The notes under the pieces were generated by a model. It did no database searches. It was given only the letters and a program-made list of their open reading frames with translations, and was not told the origin of the DNA. From Teratosphaeria epicoccoides (Eukaryota > Ascomycota > Dothideomycetes > Mycosphaerellales > Teratosphaeriaceae), in NCBI GenBank assembly GCA_021401465.1, contig JADDMT010000177.1, positions 1 through 48,566 on the forward strand: a DNA stretch of 48,566 nt. The letters run 5' to 3'. This document shows positions 33,100 through 43,325 of the stretch, in pieces. Positions within the stretch are counted from its first letter, which is position 1, and each line of letters opens with the position of its first letter. Made by a program: the position numbers and the translations under genes.

Positions 33100-33625
33100 T
33101 CATCCTTCATACCATTTACCCCTGTCCTTGTCCCAACAGTGTTGTTGAAAGCCGCCATATACTTGCAAGTTCATCGCTGCTTGCTCGCACGCTTTCTGCA
33201 TGTTTTCATTGTTCTGCATGGAGGGAAAGACTACATCGTCAGCCCGGCGACTCCATGCACCAAACGGCTTCAGACCTTGCCAAGGTATGCTTTACTTACG
33301 ATCGAATCCCAGCCTGTACCCACGCAAGAATGGTGGTCTCCCGAAACGTAGGAACACAATTCCCATTTATCTTTGTACATTATGTCGCAAGCTTCGGCGG
33401 TGACATTGTCGTACGCCGTCTGGCGAAGATGAGCTCTGTCAGCCGTGTGGTGTTCCCTTCCCTTTCGTTTTTGGTGATGGGCTTGGAAATGCACTGCGTG
33501 GGGAAGGCAAGACGTGAAACGGGAAGACGTACATCGGTCATAATTTCGTGGCATTTGCAGTGGCTGTACTTTGCGCTGCAATACGCCCAGACCACGAGCA
33601 GTGGTAGTATGAAAATGGATCGCAT
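33100..33625 (-). CDS. Small secreted cysteine-rich protein (candidate effector)
   Basis: Three exons on the minus strand, 33625-33533, 33419-33300 and 33213-33100, all joined in phase 0, give 108 residues. Intron one is gtacgt...cgccag (113 bp) and intron two is gtaagt...atgcag (86 bp). Residues 1-18 (MRSIFILPLLVVWAYCSA) are a signal peptide. The mature part carries seven cysteines in the blocks CKC, EAC, ELC, HSC, KAC and QHC. One further cysteine lies in the signal region. It also has many aromatic and acidic residues (DIMYKDKWELCSYVSGDHHS) and ends KWYEG. I know no domain with this pattern. The neighbours are decayed or unrecognised sequences, as often seen around effector genes. Clean splicing and phase make this the best-supported novel gene in the accessory half. 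Confidence 0.7.
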
Positions 33626-34390
33626 CCGAACAAAATCGTGCAAGGCGAATAGGACCTCGCTGTTTTGAGGAATGCAGTGGCTACTGATGTTGTGCTTGGA
33701 ACGTGGCTGGCATGTTGCTGGGTTATGGTCTTTCGATTCTGCGTTGAATCGAGACAAAAGAGATGATTCATGGGAAATGAGCCTGCTACTTATGCAGTGG
33801 CAGTGTTCCCATACCTACTGCCGAAAATCGCTGGTCATGACGTGAGGTGTTTTGCGAGACTGTGCCGTGAGACCAAGCCCCTCAGACGCGTAGCACTTTG
33901 CCGTCGATGGGGCGGAGGAGCCGAGGGGAGGCGTTTGAGGACCATGGCGGTCCCTGTCGCTGCACAGATTGTCGAGTCGAGCCGAATTGGCACTATGATG
34001 AACAGCGCAGCAGGAGTCATGGTAGGGGGGTGTCGGAGTTCCGAGTGGAGGGCACTTGAGACGCTTCCAGGTTGTCGAGATCCCAGTCGAGGGTGAAGCA
34101 CTTGGGGTAAAGCGTGGTAGTCCAAGCGTTCATGTCTCGCCTACACATTACATGTACCTCACTAGGTGCATATGTAACTAGACAAGGTCGGATGATCGTG
34201 CGGAGTTCCCGAATCCCCGAGCGAGGAGGTTAGAGGGAGGACGAAGTTGACATGACCGTTATAGATCGTCAAGATTCATGACTTCCAGGAGGCCTGACTT
34301 GTGTAGAGATATGCTTGTTCCTTGCTCTCTGCCCCTCGTTCATTTCCCATTGACGCGAAGACAGGGATCCGACTTTCCACTGCTCACTAT
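33626..34390. other. Upstream region of the secreted-protein gene; no firm gene
   Basis: The sequence probably contains the promoter of the minus-strand gene starting at 33625. A 38-codon minus-strand frame at 34019-34132 (MNAWTTTLYPKCFTLDWDLD onward) is protein-like but too short to judge. The plus frame at 33770-34096 and the minus frame at 33835-34125 overlap, with no motif. Confidence 0.35.
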
Positions 34391-34859
34391 GCGGGCAGGC
34401 GTATGTAGATTGCCACTTCTCGCCACTCTTTCCGCTTCCCGAGGCGTCGCGTTGTGCTTGGTCACCCCTAAGAAGCTTCCTTTGCGGGTGCATCGAATGT
34501 CCGATGTTTCTGCGACTGCTGCAGCCAAGAAGGGAGATCTCGCGTTCGCACTTACATCTACCTGTACGCTTGTCGCCTCTGACATACCGGATGGAATGCT
34601 TCCGGGACCCCGTCATCGTCTCGCATACGGCTGGTCCTGGTCGACTGGCGGCCAGCGTTACTGCGTACCAGGCATGATTATTGTATCAGCCGACAATGTG
34701 TGGCAATACCTGAGAGCTTACCCGAGCCCTGACCCTCAGGGCTTTGAGATCATCTGGAACACGGGAGCTCGAAGCATGCGCTCATTAGCTGTTATGCAGG
34801 ACTTGGCCTGGAAAATTGGGGTCAAGACCACGCAAACAACTCCCCAACCATCGTATTGA
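34391..34859 (+). CDS. Hypothetical protein
   Basis: A single open plus-strand frame (it extends 5' to 34278) ends at 34859. The best protein-like part begins MSDVSATAAAKKGDLAFALT at about 34500 and continues LAYGWSWSTGGQRYC, VPGMIIVSADNVWQYLRAYP and FEIIWNTGARSMRSLAVMQD. It has no signal peptide at that start, no membrane segment and no motif I know. The start is uncertain: Met codons at 34391 and about 34500 are both possible. The opposite strand is open over part of it, so coding status is a guess from composition. Confidence 0.3.
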
Positions 34860-35246
34860 ATTGTGGCAGTCACATGCCACTATTCCAGCAGGGGTGCCAA
34901 AGTCGACTGTCCCATAGGCTTGGTGCAAGGAAGAAAATTTCAACCCTCAAGGGTTCAGTGCTCATCCGATTGATGGGTACACAACGCATTGCGTTCAATT
35001 TCATCTGATCTACGCGGTAGGGATGGTAGTATTTGCACAGATGCTCCAGAGTGATCGTGGTCCTGTAAGGGCACACGTCGAGGCGGAGAAAGAGGCTTCC
35101 ACTGTGGTTTGAGAACCGATCTTCCTCCGCATAGAAAGGCTTAGTCTCGTCCTCTTTAGTCGAGTTTAGACTCTGAGTTTGTTGCACAGGTATGAATCTA
35201 GCGAGATCTCAGTCTCCCCGATCCTGCCGAGCTGGCTTGATATCTA
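34860..35246. other. Short intergenic region
   Basis: A minus-strand frame at 34870-35187 is open but featureless. No other signal is visible. Confidence 0.3.
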
Positions 35247-35960
35247 GTGTGGTCAAACCACCTGCAAAGTACCAACAGAGCCGACATTATTGTGCAAGTC
35301 GCTGAAGGTCCTGAATATATCCGCGCAGGCCCAGCAGGCCTCTTGACCGGTCAAGCTCTCCAGATGCAGGGCGGCAGTGTCAAAGTCTTCGAACAGGATG
35401 CATCTTTCGACGCAAGGTCACGCGAATGGAACTTGACCATGTACTGGGCACAAGTCCCACTTCGTGAATGTCCCCAGACCACCTAGCGACTCATGTAGGG
35501 GATTGTCATATCGATGTCCACAAAGTCAGCGAGTATGAACGCAACTAGGGCCCGAAACAAGCAGTATTACAGCCATTGCCTCTGGTAGCAACGGCGACAC
35601 TCACACAGCTACCTTGGAAAGTGGCGCTCAGGCTCAAGCAATACGCTTGGCGAGCCAGTCTCACATACCACCCAGCTGGCTAGGCTCAATGGGCAGTCCC
35701 ACCTAGCCAAGATCTCAATGCAAACGACTCTTTGCCAACGACTCTTTGCCAACGACAGCAAGTGCACGAAGCTCACGCCCATTTTCCAATTCTCCCGACT
35801 GGGTTTTCTTTGCTCTCAATGACCTGAGCACCCGAGAAATGCCGACTAGGACCACGCAGCTTTGACGTGCGAGGAGATCCTTTCCGACCTCAAAGCCCAA
35901 ACTGCGCAATCCGCCCACAACATATCGTCCATCTGGTCTGGCAGTCGAGGATAATGACTG
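35247..35960 (+). pseudogene. FAD-dependent monooxygenase, decayed fragment
   Basis: The frame at 35247-35486 reads AGPAGLLTGQALQMQGGSVK, then VFEQDASFDARSREWN and LTMYWAQVPLREC. This is the start of a class A FAD monooxygenase: the nucleotide-binding GAGPAGLL, then VxVFEQD at the end of beta-2, then SREWNLTMYWA. The upstream Gly of the Rossmann loop is missing (VAEGPEYIRAGPAG), so the first turn is damaged or an intron is hidden there. Downstream, shorter pieces such as THTATLESGAQA and DWVFFALNDLSTREM appear in changing frames with stops. The catalytic GD motif is not found. It is best read as a dead copy. A 14-bp unit ctttgccaacgact is tandemly doubled near 35725-35755. Confidence 0.5.
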
Positions 35961-36089
35961 CGGGACTGGATGACCAGATCGCAGACGACGACAGGGTCAT
36001 TGAAACTCAGCAACTCCCCTAAAGCTCATATACACAGTTTCTCGAGCCTTGATCTACACTCTACAGAACTGCCTCCCTCAACACCACCC

Positions 36090-37557
36090 CTAGAAATCCT
36101 CAATCACCGTTCCGACCCCTCTTTCCCTCGCCCTCCCAATCAACTCATTCCCCACAACCACATCCATCAACCCCAACCCCACACTCTTATAAATCACATT
36201 CCCCCTCGTCACCCACTCCTTCATCCCATCATTCTCCTGAAACCGACACCCCTTCTCCCCCTCTTCCCCCCTCTCCCTCTCCCTCCTCTCCGCCTCCCTC
36301 TTCAGCATGAACAGCTCCCCGAGCTCCACAACCTGATCCGGGCTCAACCCCGCTTGCACAACTTCACCTGCCTCCTTCAGACACCCAGATAACGTGTCTA
36401 CGATCACGGCGCCGCCTTCCACCTGCCGCTTGTGGAAATGCCGGTGTTCGTGGTGCGGAGCGACGGCGTACCGCAGGACGTCGGGGTGCAGTTCGATCAT
36501 GTGAGGTTTGTAGGAGCCGATGCAGGCAATGTAGCGGCCTTTTCTGCGGCCTTCGGGGTTGATGAGGTATCCTGCGGGAAACAAAGGTGTAGTAGAGGGA
36601 GTGGTGCAGAAAATGACATTGGAGGCGCGGACGTAATCCTTCAGCAGGCGGGAATATTCGGTGTGGCCGGGAGTCAAGATGCTGGTCTTGGTCTTGCTGT
36701 TGAATTTCTGGCCGACGTGGTTGTGGTAGTTGGGGTCATCAGGCAGGGGGTTGTAGATGCGCATTAGGCAGGAGCGGGCGGTCTCGAAGTTCCGCGTTAC
36801 GACGTTTATGTGGTGGATTTCGCCAGGCCGCAGGAGCATGGCGAGGCGGATATGCCAGTAGGCTTGTTTGCCGGCGCCGAAAACGGTCAAGTCGCGGACG
36901 GATTGGCGCTTTCTGAGTAACATCGTGGAACATAGAGCAGTGCGGAATGCTGTGACTTCTTCGGCGTTGATCAGGCCGGTCGTGTTGCCCAGCTTGTCCA
37001 TTAGGGTGAGAGAGCCGCGGATGGTTGACTTGCTCGAGCCACCATTTACTGCTGACGAGCTGGAAGATTTGGAGTTCTGGCCAGTGCCTACAGTGTCTGT
37101 AGGCGGTTGTGTAGAGGCCTGCGCAGGAGCAGTGCTGCCGCTATCTCCAGATCTCGTAGTCGACATAGAGCTGCGCGGACTTTTTCCAGAACTGCCATCT
37201 GGGCCGATTGAAAGCTCTTCCGTGAGACTGGGCAGACCATCAGTGTCTGGCGGCGTGATACTGACCACTTTGATGCCTTGGCTGGTTAAGGAGGAGGCCG
37301 GCATGAATAAGCTCGTCGAGCCATCTTTGCGCTTGACCACTGTCCTCTCTGGTTGGTAGTCTGAGCAGCACTCATTTTCGTCGTTTGACGTCGAATACCA
37401 ATGTAAGGCATCTGCTAGAGCTGTCTGCCTTATTGGTATATCAGTGACGTGCTCAGGTGCCGGATGTTAAGCTAACTCACAGCTCCAGTATATCATCTCG
37501 GGTGAAGCTGTGCAGGATGCGATTGACATCGCTGTCTCCAAGGACCGTCAGAGGCAT
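36090..37557 (-). CDS. Ornithine cyclodeaminase/mu-crystallin family protein
   Basis: Members are NAD(P)-dependent enzymes that deaminate ornithine to proline or reduce related imines. Exons 37557-37481 and 37428-36090 (52-bp intron, gtgagt donor, aataag acceptor) give 471 residues. The start reads MPLTVLGDSDVNRILHSFTR, and across the junction DDILELQTALADALHYYSTS, as expected for the family. Then come VVKRKDGSTSLFMPAS (substrate-binding Arg/Lys region), ITAEEVTAFRTAL-like NAEEVTAFRTALCS, and the Rossmann motif DLTVFGAGKQAYWHIRLAML at about residues 206-225. The C-terminal half (FCTTPSTTPLF, YIACIGSYKPHMIELHPDVL) is intact. A Ser/Thr-rich insert of roughly 65 residues (about 95-160), rare in bacterial relatives, makes it longer than usual. 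Ornithine specificity is not proven. Confidence 0.85.
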
Positions 37558-38030
37558 TCCGATAGCGGATTATACCGTTCCCAGACGACTGGTACATGTA
37601 GCTATGCGTTGACCTGATGACAATTTACCTTGCTGTCAAGCAGAAAAGCATGTATAAGTCATGTGACACACAACGAGATTACAGCATATTGTATAGCACA
37701 GTATGTACTTCGAAAAGGTGAGAGGAAGGAAGATGTGTGAGCTTACATGATACAGGAGCGCTGTCACATGCACCCCTGCTCGGTATGGAAATTTATTGAT
37801 CCGCGGATATGACTGCATGCATGTGCATGTGTGACTTTTCAATGCTGTCTCACTCCAACTTGTCATACAAGACTCTTCTCACAGAGCTCTCGAATCTGTC
37901 GGTGTTTCTCGGCCTTCTGACAAGCTACGCTTGTAGTCTCATCCGCAAAGGCAAGCAGCAAGCCGCCTCGAAACGGCCAAGCAGCAATTTCACTGGGAGA
38001 ATGACTCCCGGGGCTCACCCACGACTCAGC
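37558..38030. other. Intergenic region
   Basis: This is the upstream region of the ornithine cyclodeaminase-like gene and the 3' side of the 2EXR-like relic. Short frames on either strand have no motif. The pentamers catgc/atgca alternate at 37810-37835, a small purine-pyrimidine stretch of no clear meaning. Confidence 0.3.
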
Positions 38031-38897
38031 TCAATACTTGCCAAGCCCATCGTGAAGCACCACCTCGTACACCCACTCCTTCTCCTTCGCATACACCTCC
38101 GCCCAACTCGAACTCTTCTCATCCTGGTAGACACGCCGCATAGGGCTCTGCGACTGGTCCATGGGCTCCCCTGCCTTGACTCGGAGCTGCAGATGCAAGA
38201 GTCTAACCTTGACATCCCGCAACCCATCCGCAGCGAGCGGGAGAGGTCTCCCGTAGTCGCAGATTTCGAATGTGGTTGGTAGTATCAGGTCCAACTTCCT
38301 GAGATTCGCGTGGCGCCAAGAAGGCGCAGGCTTGCTCTCATTGGGCTAGGCAGGTAAGGAAGCTCTCTGCCTTGCCGCTCATCATAGCGAGTCGCAGCTT
38401 GCGACAGGTGAGCATCGCCATTGCGTGCGCGGCCGGGCTCAATCGAGCAGGTCCCTTGCCACGGGACTGGCGCCACCACATGACACAAGCGGGCCGCGTT
38501 GGCAGGTCCGATAATCGTGAGGAAGCTGTGCAGGACCTCCCAGCCCCTCTGGTTCGTGAAGCGGAACTCATTCTCGCCGTAGAAAATGCTTGCGGCTTCC
38601 TCGCTGATCGCCCGGCACACGCGTAGGAAGCTAACATGCGGCTGCACTTTGGCGTTTCCGAAATCGCTCGGCGATGCTTTGACTGTTGAAGGAGGCTTCT
38701 GGGAGGAGCCAGATGGGGTCCTTGAAGACGAGGAGGAGGCGGTAGATCGGGTTGCGGAGTTCGGGTGGGAGAGAGACGAGGTTCCCAATGGAGCTGGCGG
38801 CCTTTGTCGGGATGAAGGTGACGTGACGAGGCGGGTAGGACTGTGATGTTGTTGTTTGCGATGAGATGAAGCTAGTGGGCAAGTAGTGTCCGTACAT
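38031..38897 (-). pseudogene. 2EXR/F-box-like protein, frameshifted
   Basis: The minus strand carries a fungal 2EXR-type protein in three frames. The first reads LVSLPPELRNPIYRLLLVFK and DPIWLLPE. The second reads KVQPHVSFLRVCRAISEEAA, SIFYGENEFRFTNQRGWEVL and HSFLTIIGPANAARLC. The third reads NLRKLDLILPTTFEICDYGR and continues to a stop at 38031. LPPELRxxIY, then LRVCRxIxxEAxxIFYGENEFRF, is the signature of this large fungal family. No GT-AG intron restores frame at either break (near 38680 and 38300), so single-base indels are likely. The family is lineage-expanded in ascomycetes and its function is largely unknown. Confidence 0.55.
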
Positions 38898-41345
38898 CGA
38901 CCTTACAGTGCAGGCGCTCTCCGTATAGCTTCTTGTAGCCCCTGTATTTCTGCAGCGCAATGCAGAGAGGGATGCAGATCGCCGGACGCTGCTTGCTGTA
39001 CTGATCCTTCTGGAGGACGACGGTGATATGAGCGATGTTGCTACCAAAGTGTCATTACACACTGTCCAGAACTGCTGCTGTGCATCGACATGACATAATC
39101 TCTATTCGCGCTTCCTATTTCATATCGTGCTACAGTAGCAACGGAGACCTTGTTGACCTCTGTCGGCCCCCCGCTGTCGTCGTGGAGGAGCACACGGGCT
39201 TTGGTGCGGCCGTGGCAGCGCTCCCCGCCAAAGAGGTGCGCCATGCGGGAAGAGGGTTATCGCAGTTTTGTATATTGAAAACTGTCGGGGTATATGTCGA
39301 GCGACAGGGAGTATACTTCAAAGATGTATACTACCAATGAAGCGGTCGATGTCGCTCCTAGTCACCTCGCTGCAGATGAACCGCCGCCACCTGTACGCTT
39401 CCGGCCTTGCATCAACTTCTCTGCCTACCAGACTCTACGATATCATAATTCTTGCGCATCTCGTGCTACCACTTCACGGGGCAACGGCGTCCGAAGCGCC
39501 AAACCTCGTTGTCGCTAATTTCGCGAATATTATGGGCACATCCATCGTTGCGAGCATCTCAGGCTATTTGGGGACGTCACTCGGTTGAGGAAGGAGACAG
39601 TCTTACGGATGTATGAAGAGGGAGCAAGTGCAGAATTTCGTTCTGGAGGTTGTCATTTGTAGGGACGCCAGTTGGTAGCCTTGGTGACCTCGAGGCCCGT
39701 GCTTAATTTGCATGTGAAGATGAGCAGGATCGTGCGCTTAATCCACAACAAACCCCTCATCTCGCCAGCAAGCGCAGTCCGTGAGCAGAGTCTAGTCGAA
39801 AATTCGGTTTGTGCGTCCGGATAGATCCGAAATCCCTACTACAGGTGTCGACAGAGGAAAGGTTGCTCTGTGGAAGTTCCGTCTGGACGAAACAGACGCA
39901 CCTCCTTTGAGCAAGGGCAATCAAGCGTTCTTTGTGGATACCACTGCTGAGCAAACAGCTCACAGCTTGGCCAGCCGGTCTCTAAGGCCTCTGACACTGA
40001 TACACAAGGAGATTGCCTCTCAAGAGTAGACAGCGTTGATGCGAGATTCTGATCGTCAGACCTCCGGCCCCATAGGCTCTCGACCCTACAAATATCCTGC
40101 TCTATCTCTCTGCGTTACCTATAGAGCTCGGATCTGAACGCAAAAGGGCCTCCCTCGTCCTGCAAAACGGCAGAACCCTTCCTGCCCGGCTCAGCGCTGA
40201 AAGTCGTTTTCCTGCTGAGGCGCAGTGATAGTGGTCATGGTACAGAGACCGTCAGATGCGATTGGCGGCTTGCAGAGTCTCTGGACACAGACCGTCGAAG
40301 GTGATCGGAGTCGTGGACTCGAAACGGCAATTGTGGAGCCTTTAATGTTGTCCTGGTGAGACTACGAGACGCCGTCAGGTCGATGTTTTGTTCAAGCAGG
40401 AGCCTACATCAACGTTGAGACAGAACACCTAATTCGGGCCCTTCATCCTGCGAATGTCGCACTGTGGATGAGCAAGCTGATCCGTGCTTCACTTGCACGT
40501 GAACGGGTCACCACGTCCAGGTCGCTACAACCAAGAACCTGCTGGCCTGCACGATGAACGCTCAACTCTCGCAATGATCTTGAGGTTCGTCGCACTAATG
40601 TTGGGTTGCTCCTCGTCGTGCTGCACGGCGCGCAGCGAGGCGAAACGTGGCCGCAGAGTCTCGCACCGCCTGTGTAGAGCATCCATGCACCTAGATAGAG
40701 GTCACTTCCATCGCCGTTTCTACCAAGCTCGTCGGCGCCTTCAGGGGAGGATCATGCCGTTGAGAGGAAAGTCATGTAAGGCAATTGGGAAACATCCTTT
40801 GCAGAGCACGGCGGATTATCAACAATCTCTCAACAAGGCAGACATCGAGCTGGAACTTCCTTCGCGATTAGATGGCCCAGCTCTGGCTTTCTGTAGGCCG
40901 CGCAGATGCGGGACTTCCGTAAGATACATGATCCATAGCACCAGCAACCCCGTGCGGCCGGGATCTGTAAGGCGGCAAGCAGAATTGTGTACATATATTA
41001 GAGCCACTGGCTATGTTTGGACCCAAGGCCAAGCGACCGATTGCACCAAGCACTGGTGACAACCGAATGATGCCGACCTAAGACGAAAGGGGTGTGTCGT
41101 GCTCACAGGCCAGAATCAGGGAGCCATCTCGGAGGCCAGAGAGAGCATCTGAGCGGTCGCATGCAAGAGGAGATCTGACTGTCGTTGTTGAGGAAGCAGA
41201 ATACCGACCCAAGAGACGCCCGAGCACCAGCGCTGCAAGAACAAGCACAGACACAAATCATCATCGCTTCCCAGAACCAATTGCGCTCAGACCCAACATC
41301 CAAACCGCAACCGCCCACCATACAATCCTTATTCTACTTCCAAAC
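38898..41345. other. Gene-poor region
   Basis: No gene is supported over about 2.4 kb. The minus frame 38898-39062 could be an N-terminal extension of the 2EXR-like relic. Plus frames at 39268-39588, 39811-40029 (GKVALWKFRLDETDAPPLSK, protein-like but isolated) and 40484-41059 have no recognisable motif and overlap minus-strand frames. The segment 41225-41345 next to the centrin stop is probably its 3' untranslated region. Confidence 0.35.
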
Positions 41346-42178
41346 TCACCCCATACAAATCCCCAGAAACTCCTCCCTCCCAATCCCGCCCTCCCCCCTA
41401 ACATCAAACTCCTCGACCATGGCCACCAACTCCTCCTCCTGCAATCCCTCCCCCAACTCCCTTGCTACCCTCCTCAAATCCTCCACACTGATCCTCCCCT
41501 TCCCCTCCTGATCAAACAGCTCGAATGCCCTCAGAATCTCCTCCTGCGGATCCCGATCTCGGATCTTACTCGCTGCGATAAGCACAAATGCGCTTTGAGG
41601 GAGGAGGAGGCGGCCGGGGCCGGTGAAAGTGGGGGAGTGTTGTTGGGGTGGTGCAGAGCGGCTGGTGGGCGCCTGGTGGATTTGGGAGGCGGGGATGCCG
41701 TGGTGTTGGAGTAAGGAGAGGATTTCTTGTTTCGGGAGGTCGAAACCGAGGGCTTTGAGGGCGACTTTGAGTTCATGGTAGTCGATGTGTGAGTCTTTGT
41801 CTAGGTCGAAGAGGGTGAACTATCACTTATCAGCACATTCCTCCACTTACTAGATGGTACTGTCATGCTCACCGCCTCATTGACTTCCTCCCGCTGCTCC
41901 TCACTCAATGCCTCCACGACGCCGGCCTCTTCCTCCCGCCGCCGCTCTCGCTCGATGCGCTCTGCCCGTTCGCGTTCAAGTCGCTGCGCTTCTCGCTGTT
42001 GTTGTGTCGCCGCCGCCCCGCTGCCATAGCCGGCGCCAGCGGGGTTAGGGGGAGGGGCGTTGTAGGGGGTGGTGGTGTTGAGGGGCGTGTTGGATTGTGC
42101 GCCGGCGCGACCGAAGCCGAGGCCGCCGGATGGAAATGGTCGCGCGGGGAAGGAAGGGTGGGCTGTGCTGGTCGCCAT
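41346..42178 (-). CDS. CDC31: Centrin/Cdc31-type EF-hand protein
   Basis: Calcium-binding centrin of the spindle pole body, also part of the TREX-2 mRNA export complex. Exons 42178-41873 and 41819-41346 (53-bp intron, gtgagc donor, gatag acceptor, phase 0) give 259 residues. Residues 1-95 are a Gly/Pro-rich head, then a charged coiled region (QQREAQRLERERAERIERER). EF-hand 1 begins EALSEEQREEVNEAFTLFDL with a canonical loop DLDKDSHIDYHE (residues 107-118), followed by ELKVALKALGFDLPKQEILS. A low-complexity insert (APTSRSAPPQQHSP) separates it from ILRAFELFDQEGKGRISVED and LGEGLQEEELVAMVEEFD. The last loops lack several Asp ligands, so calcium binding there is doubtful. The head is longer than yeast Cdc31 (161 residues). 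An upstream TTG is not a start; ATG 42178 is used. Confidence 0.88.
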
Positions 42179-42937
42179 GTGACCTGATGCCTTCAAAGAC
42201 CTACTGTATGGGATGGAGGTTCGGGCGGTGTATTCAGTCCAGTCGCTTTGTCACGTGCAGTCAACGCGAAGTCTGAACAAGGCAGGCGCGTAGATGTTGA
42301 CGTTCCAGTCGGGACAACGCGTCTCGCTCCACCTTCTTTATACGGCAATCGGGACGGGACGGGATGTCCGCCCATGATTCTCTTGGATCTGTGTGTGATG
42401 CGTTGGAAGCCAGGCATATCGCAGTCACCCCCACCGCCACCCATCACTACCCCCTTGTGCCCAGCCTGTTCCCGCCCAATGATGTCGCCAATGTGAGACT
42501 GCACACGTCTGCTCAGACAGCCCAGCAGCCCTTACGAAGACAGTCGCCTCGCTAGTCACCCCAAACCTCACTGCTAATACCAAGTGCCAACCGCACCATT
42601 CGGTGGCCAAGACCGCCACCAAGACAAGTATCCTACCACCTAAACAGCCAAGACCGCTATAAGTGCGCAATGGAGCAGCTACGTGACACTAACAATTCTT
42701 TGCCTGGCCAATTGCTCTATCACCACTACAGCGTGCTATCGAGCCCAGCATTGGCAACGAGAACTACGCGGCGCAGCACGTACCGTACATCGAGCAGGCA
42801 TGCATATATAGGCCTGGCCCTCGTCCGTCTCGTGTCCTGCCTCCACCCGCAAATACCACGGACGAACACGCTACGACCTGCCATCGCAAAGCCCCTTTCG
42901 ATCTGCGGCACAGAAGTCATCCACTAAAGGTGTAAAA
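42179..42937. other. Shared upstream region of CDC31 and a secreted-protein gene
   Basis: Two divergent genes start at either end of this 760-bp space. Short open frames on both strands have no motif. The part after 42780 includes tatatagg at about 42804-42811, a plausible TATA element for the plus-strand gene at 42938, which has its start in aaaaATGgac. Confidence 0.4.
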
Positions 42938-43325
42938 ATGGACTTCTCCCATCTCCTCATGCTCCTCGCAACAACTTCGACCTATCTCCGCCTGACAGCA
43001 GGCCAATGCAAGGCTTCGTGCGGCGCTGTAAGACAACCCGTACCAAAGCCACACTGTGCCATCGTCCTAACACTCTACGCAATACAGCCTCTGGGAGATA
43101 TCGACTGCACTTGCGGCACCGATTATTACTGCAAGTAAGAAAAGTGGCATACACCTCTACCACCAAACTGCAGACTAACATCTGGTTTTAGTGACTTCAT
43201 TGAATATGTCCCTTGCGTAAGTCTCGTCGTCGCCGCTCTGCCGAAGCACCGATCGAGTTGCTTGAGGTGCTGACAACATGGCTTGCCAAATGCAGTGCGG
43301 TCCGGATCATTGTCCCGGCCATTAG
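42938..43325 (+). CDS. Small secreted cysteine-rich protein, CFEM-like (candidate effector)
   Basis: Four exons (42938-43027, 43088-43134, 43192-43216, 43296-43325) sum to 192 nt, 63 residues. Introns are gtaaga...atacag (60 bp, ctaac branch), gtaaga...tttag (57 bp, ctaac branch) and gtaagt...tgcag (79 bp, ctgac branch). The first intron is a multiple of three with no stop, so an unspliced 83-residue form is also readable. Residues 1-22 are a signal peptide. The mature part has eight cysteines: QCKASC, then DIDCTCGTDYYC, then VPCCGPDHC. The order C-x3-C, D-x-x-C-x-C, F..V..C, C recalls CFEM domains, but the protein is shorter and the spacing is not canonical. Secretion to the cell surface or host is likely; heme binding is speculation. 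Confidence 0.6.

Noticed and set aside
36432..37359. Plus-strand frames over the ornithine cyclodeaminase-like gene
   Set aside because: They are antisense shadows; the minus strand has a complete, spliced, recognised protein.
41094..41714. 206-codon plus-strand frame over the centrin gene
   Set aside because: It is antisense to the EF-hand exon, with low-complexity Pro/Leu/Ser text.
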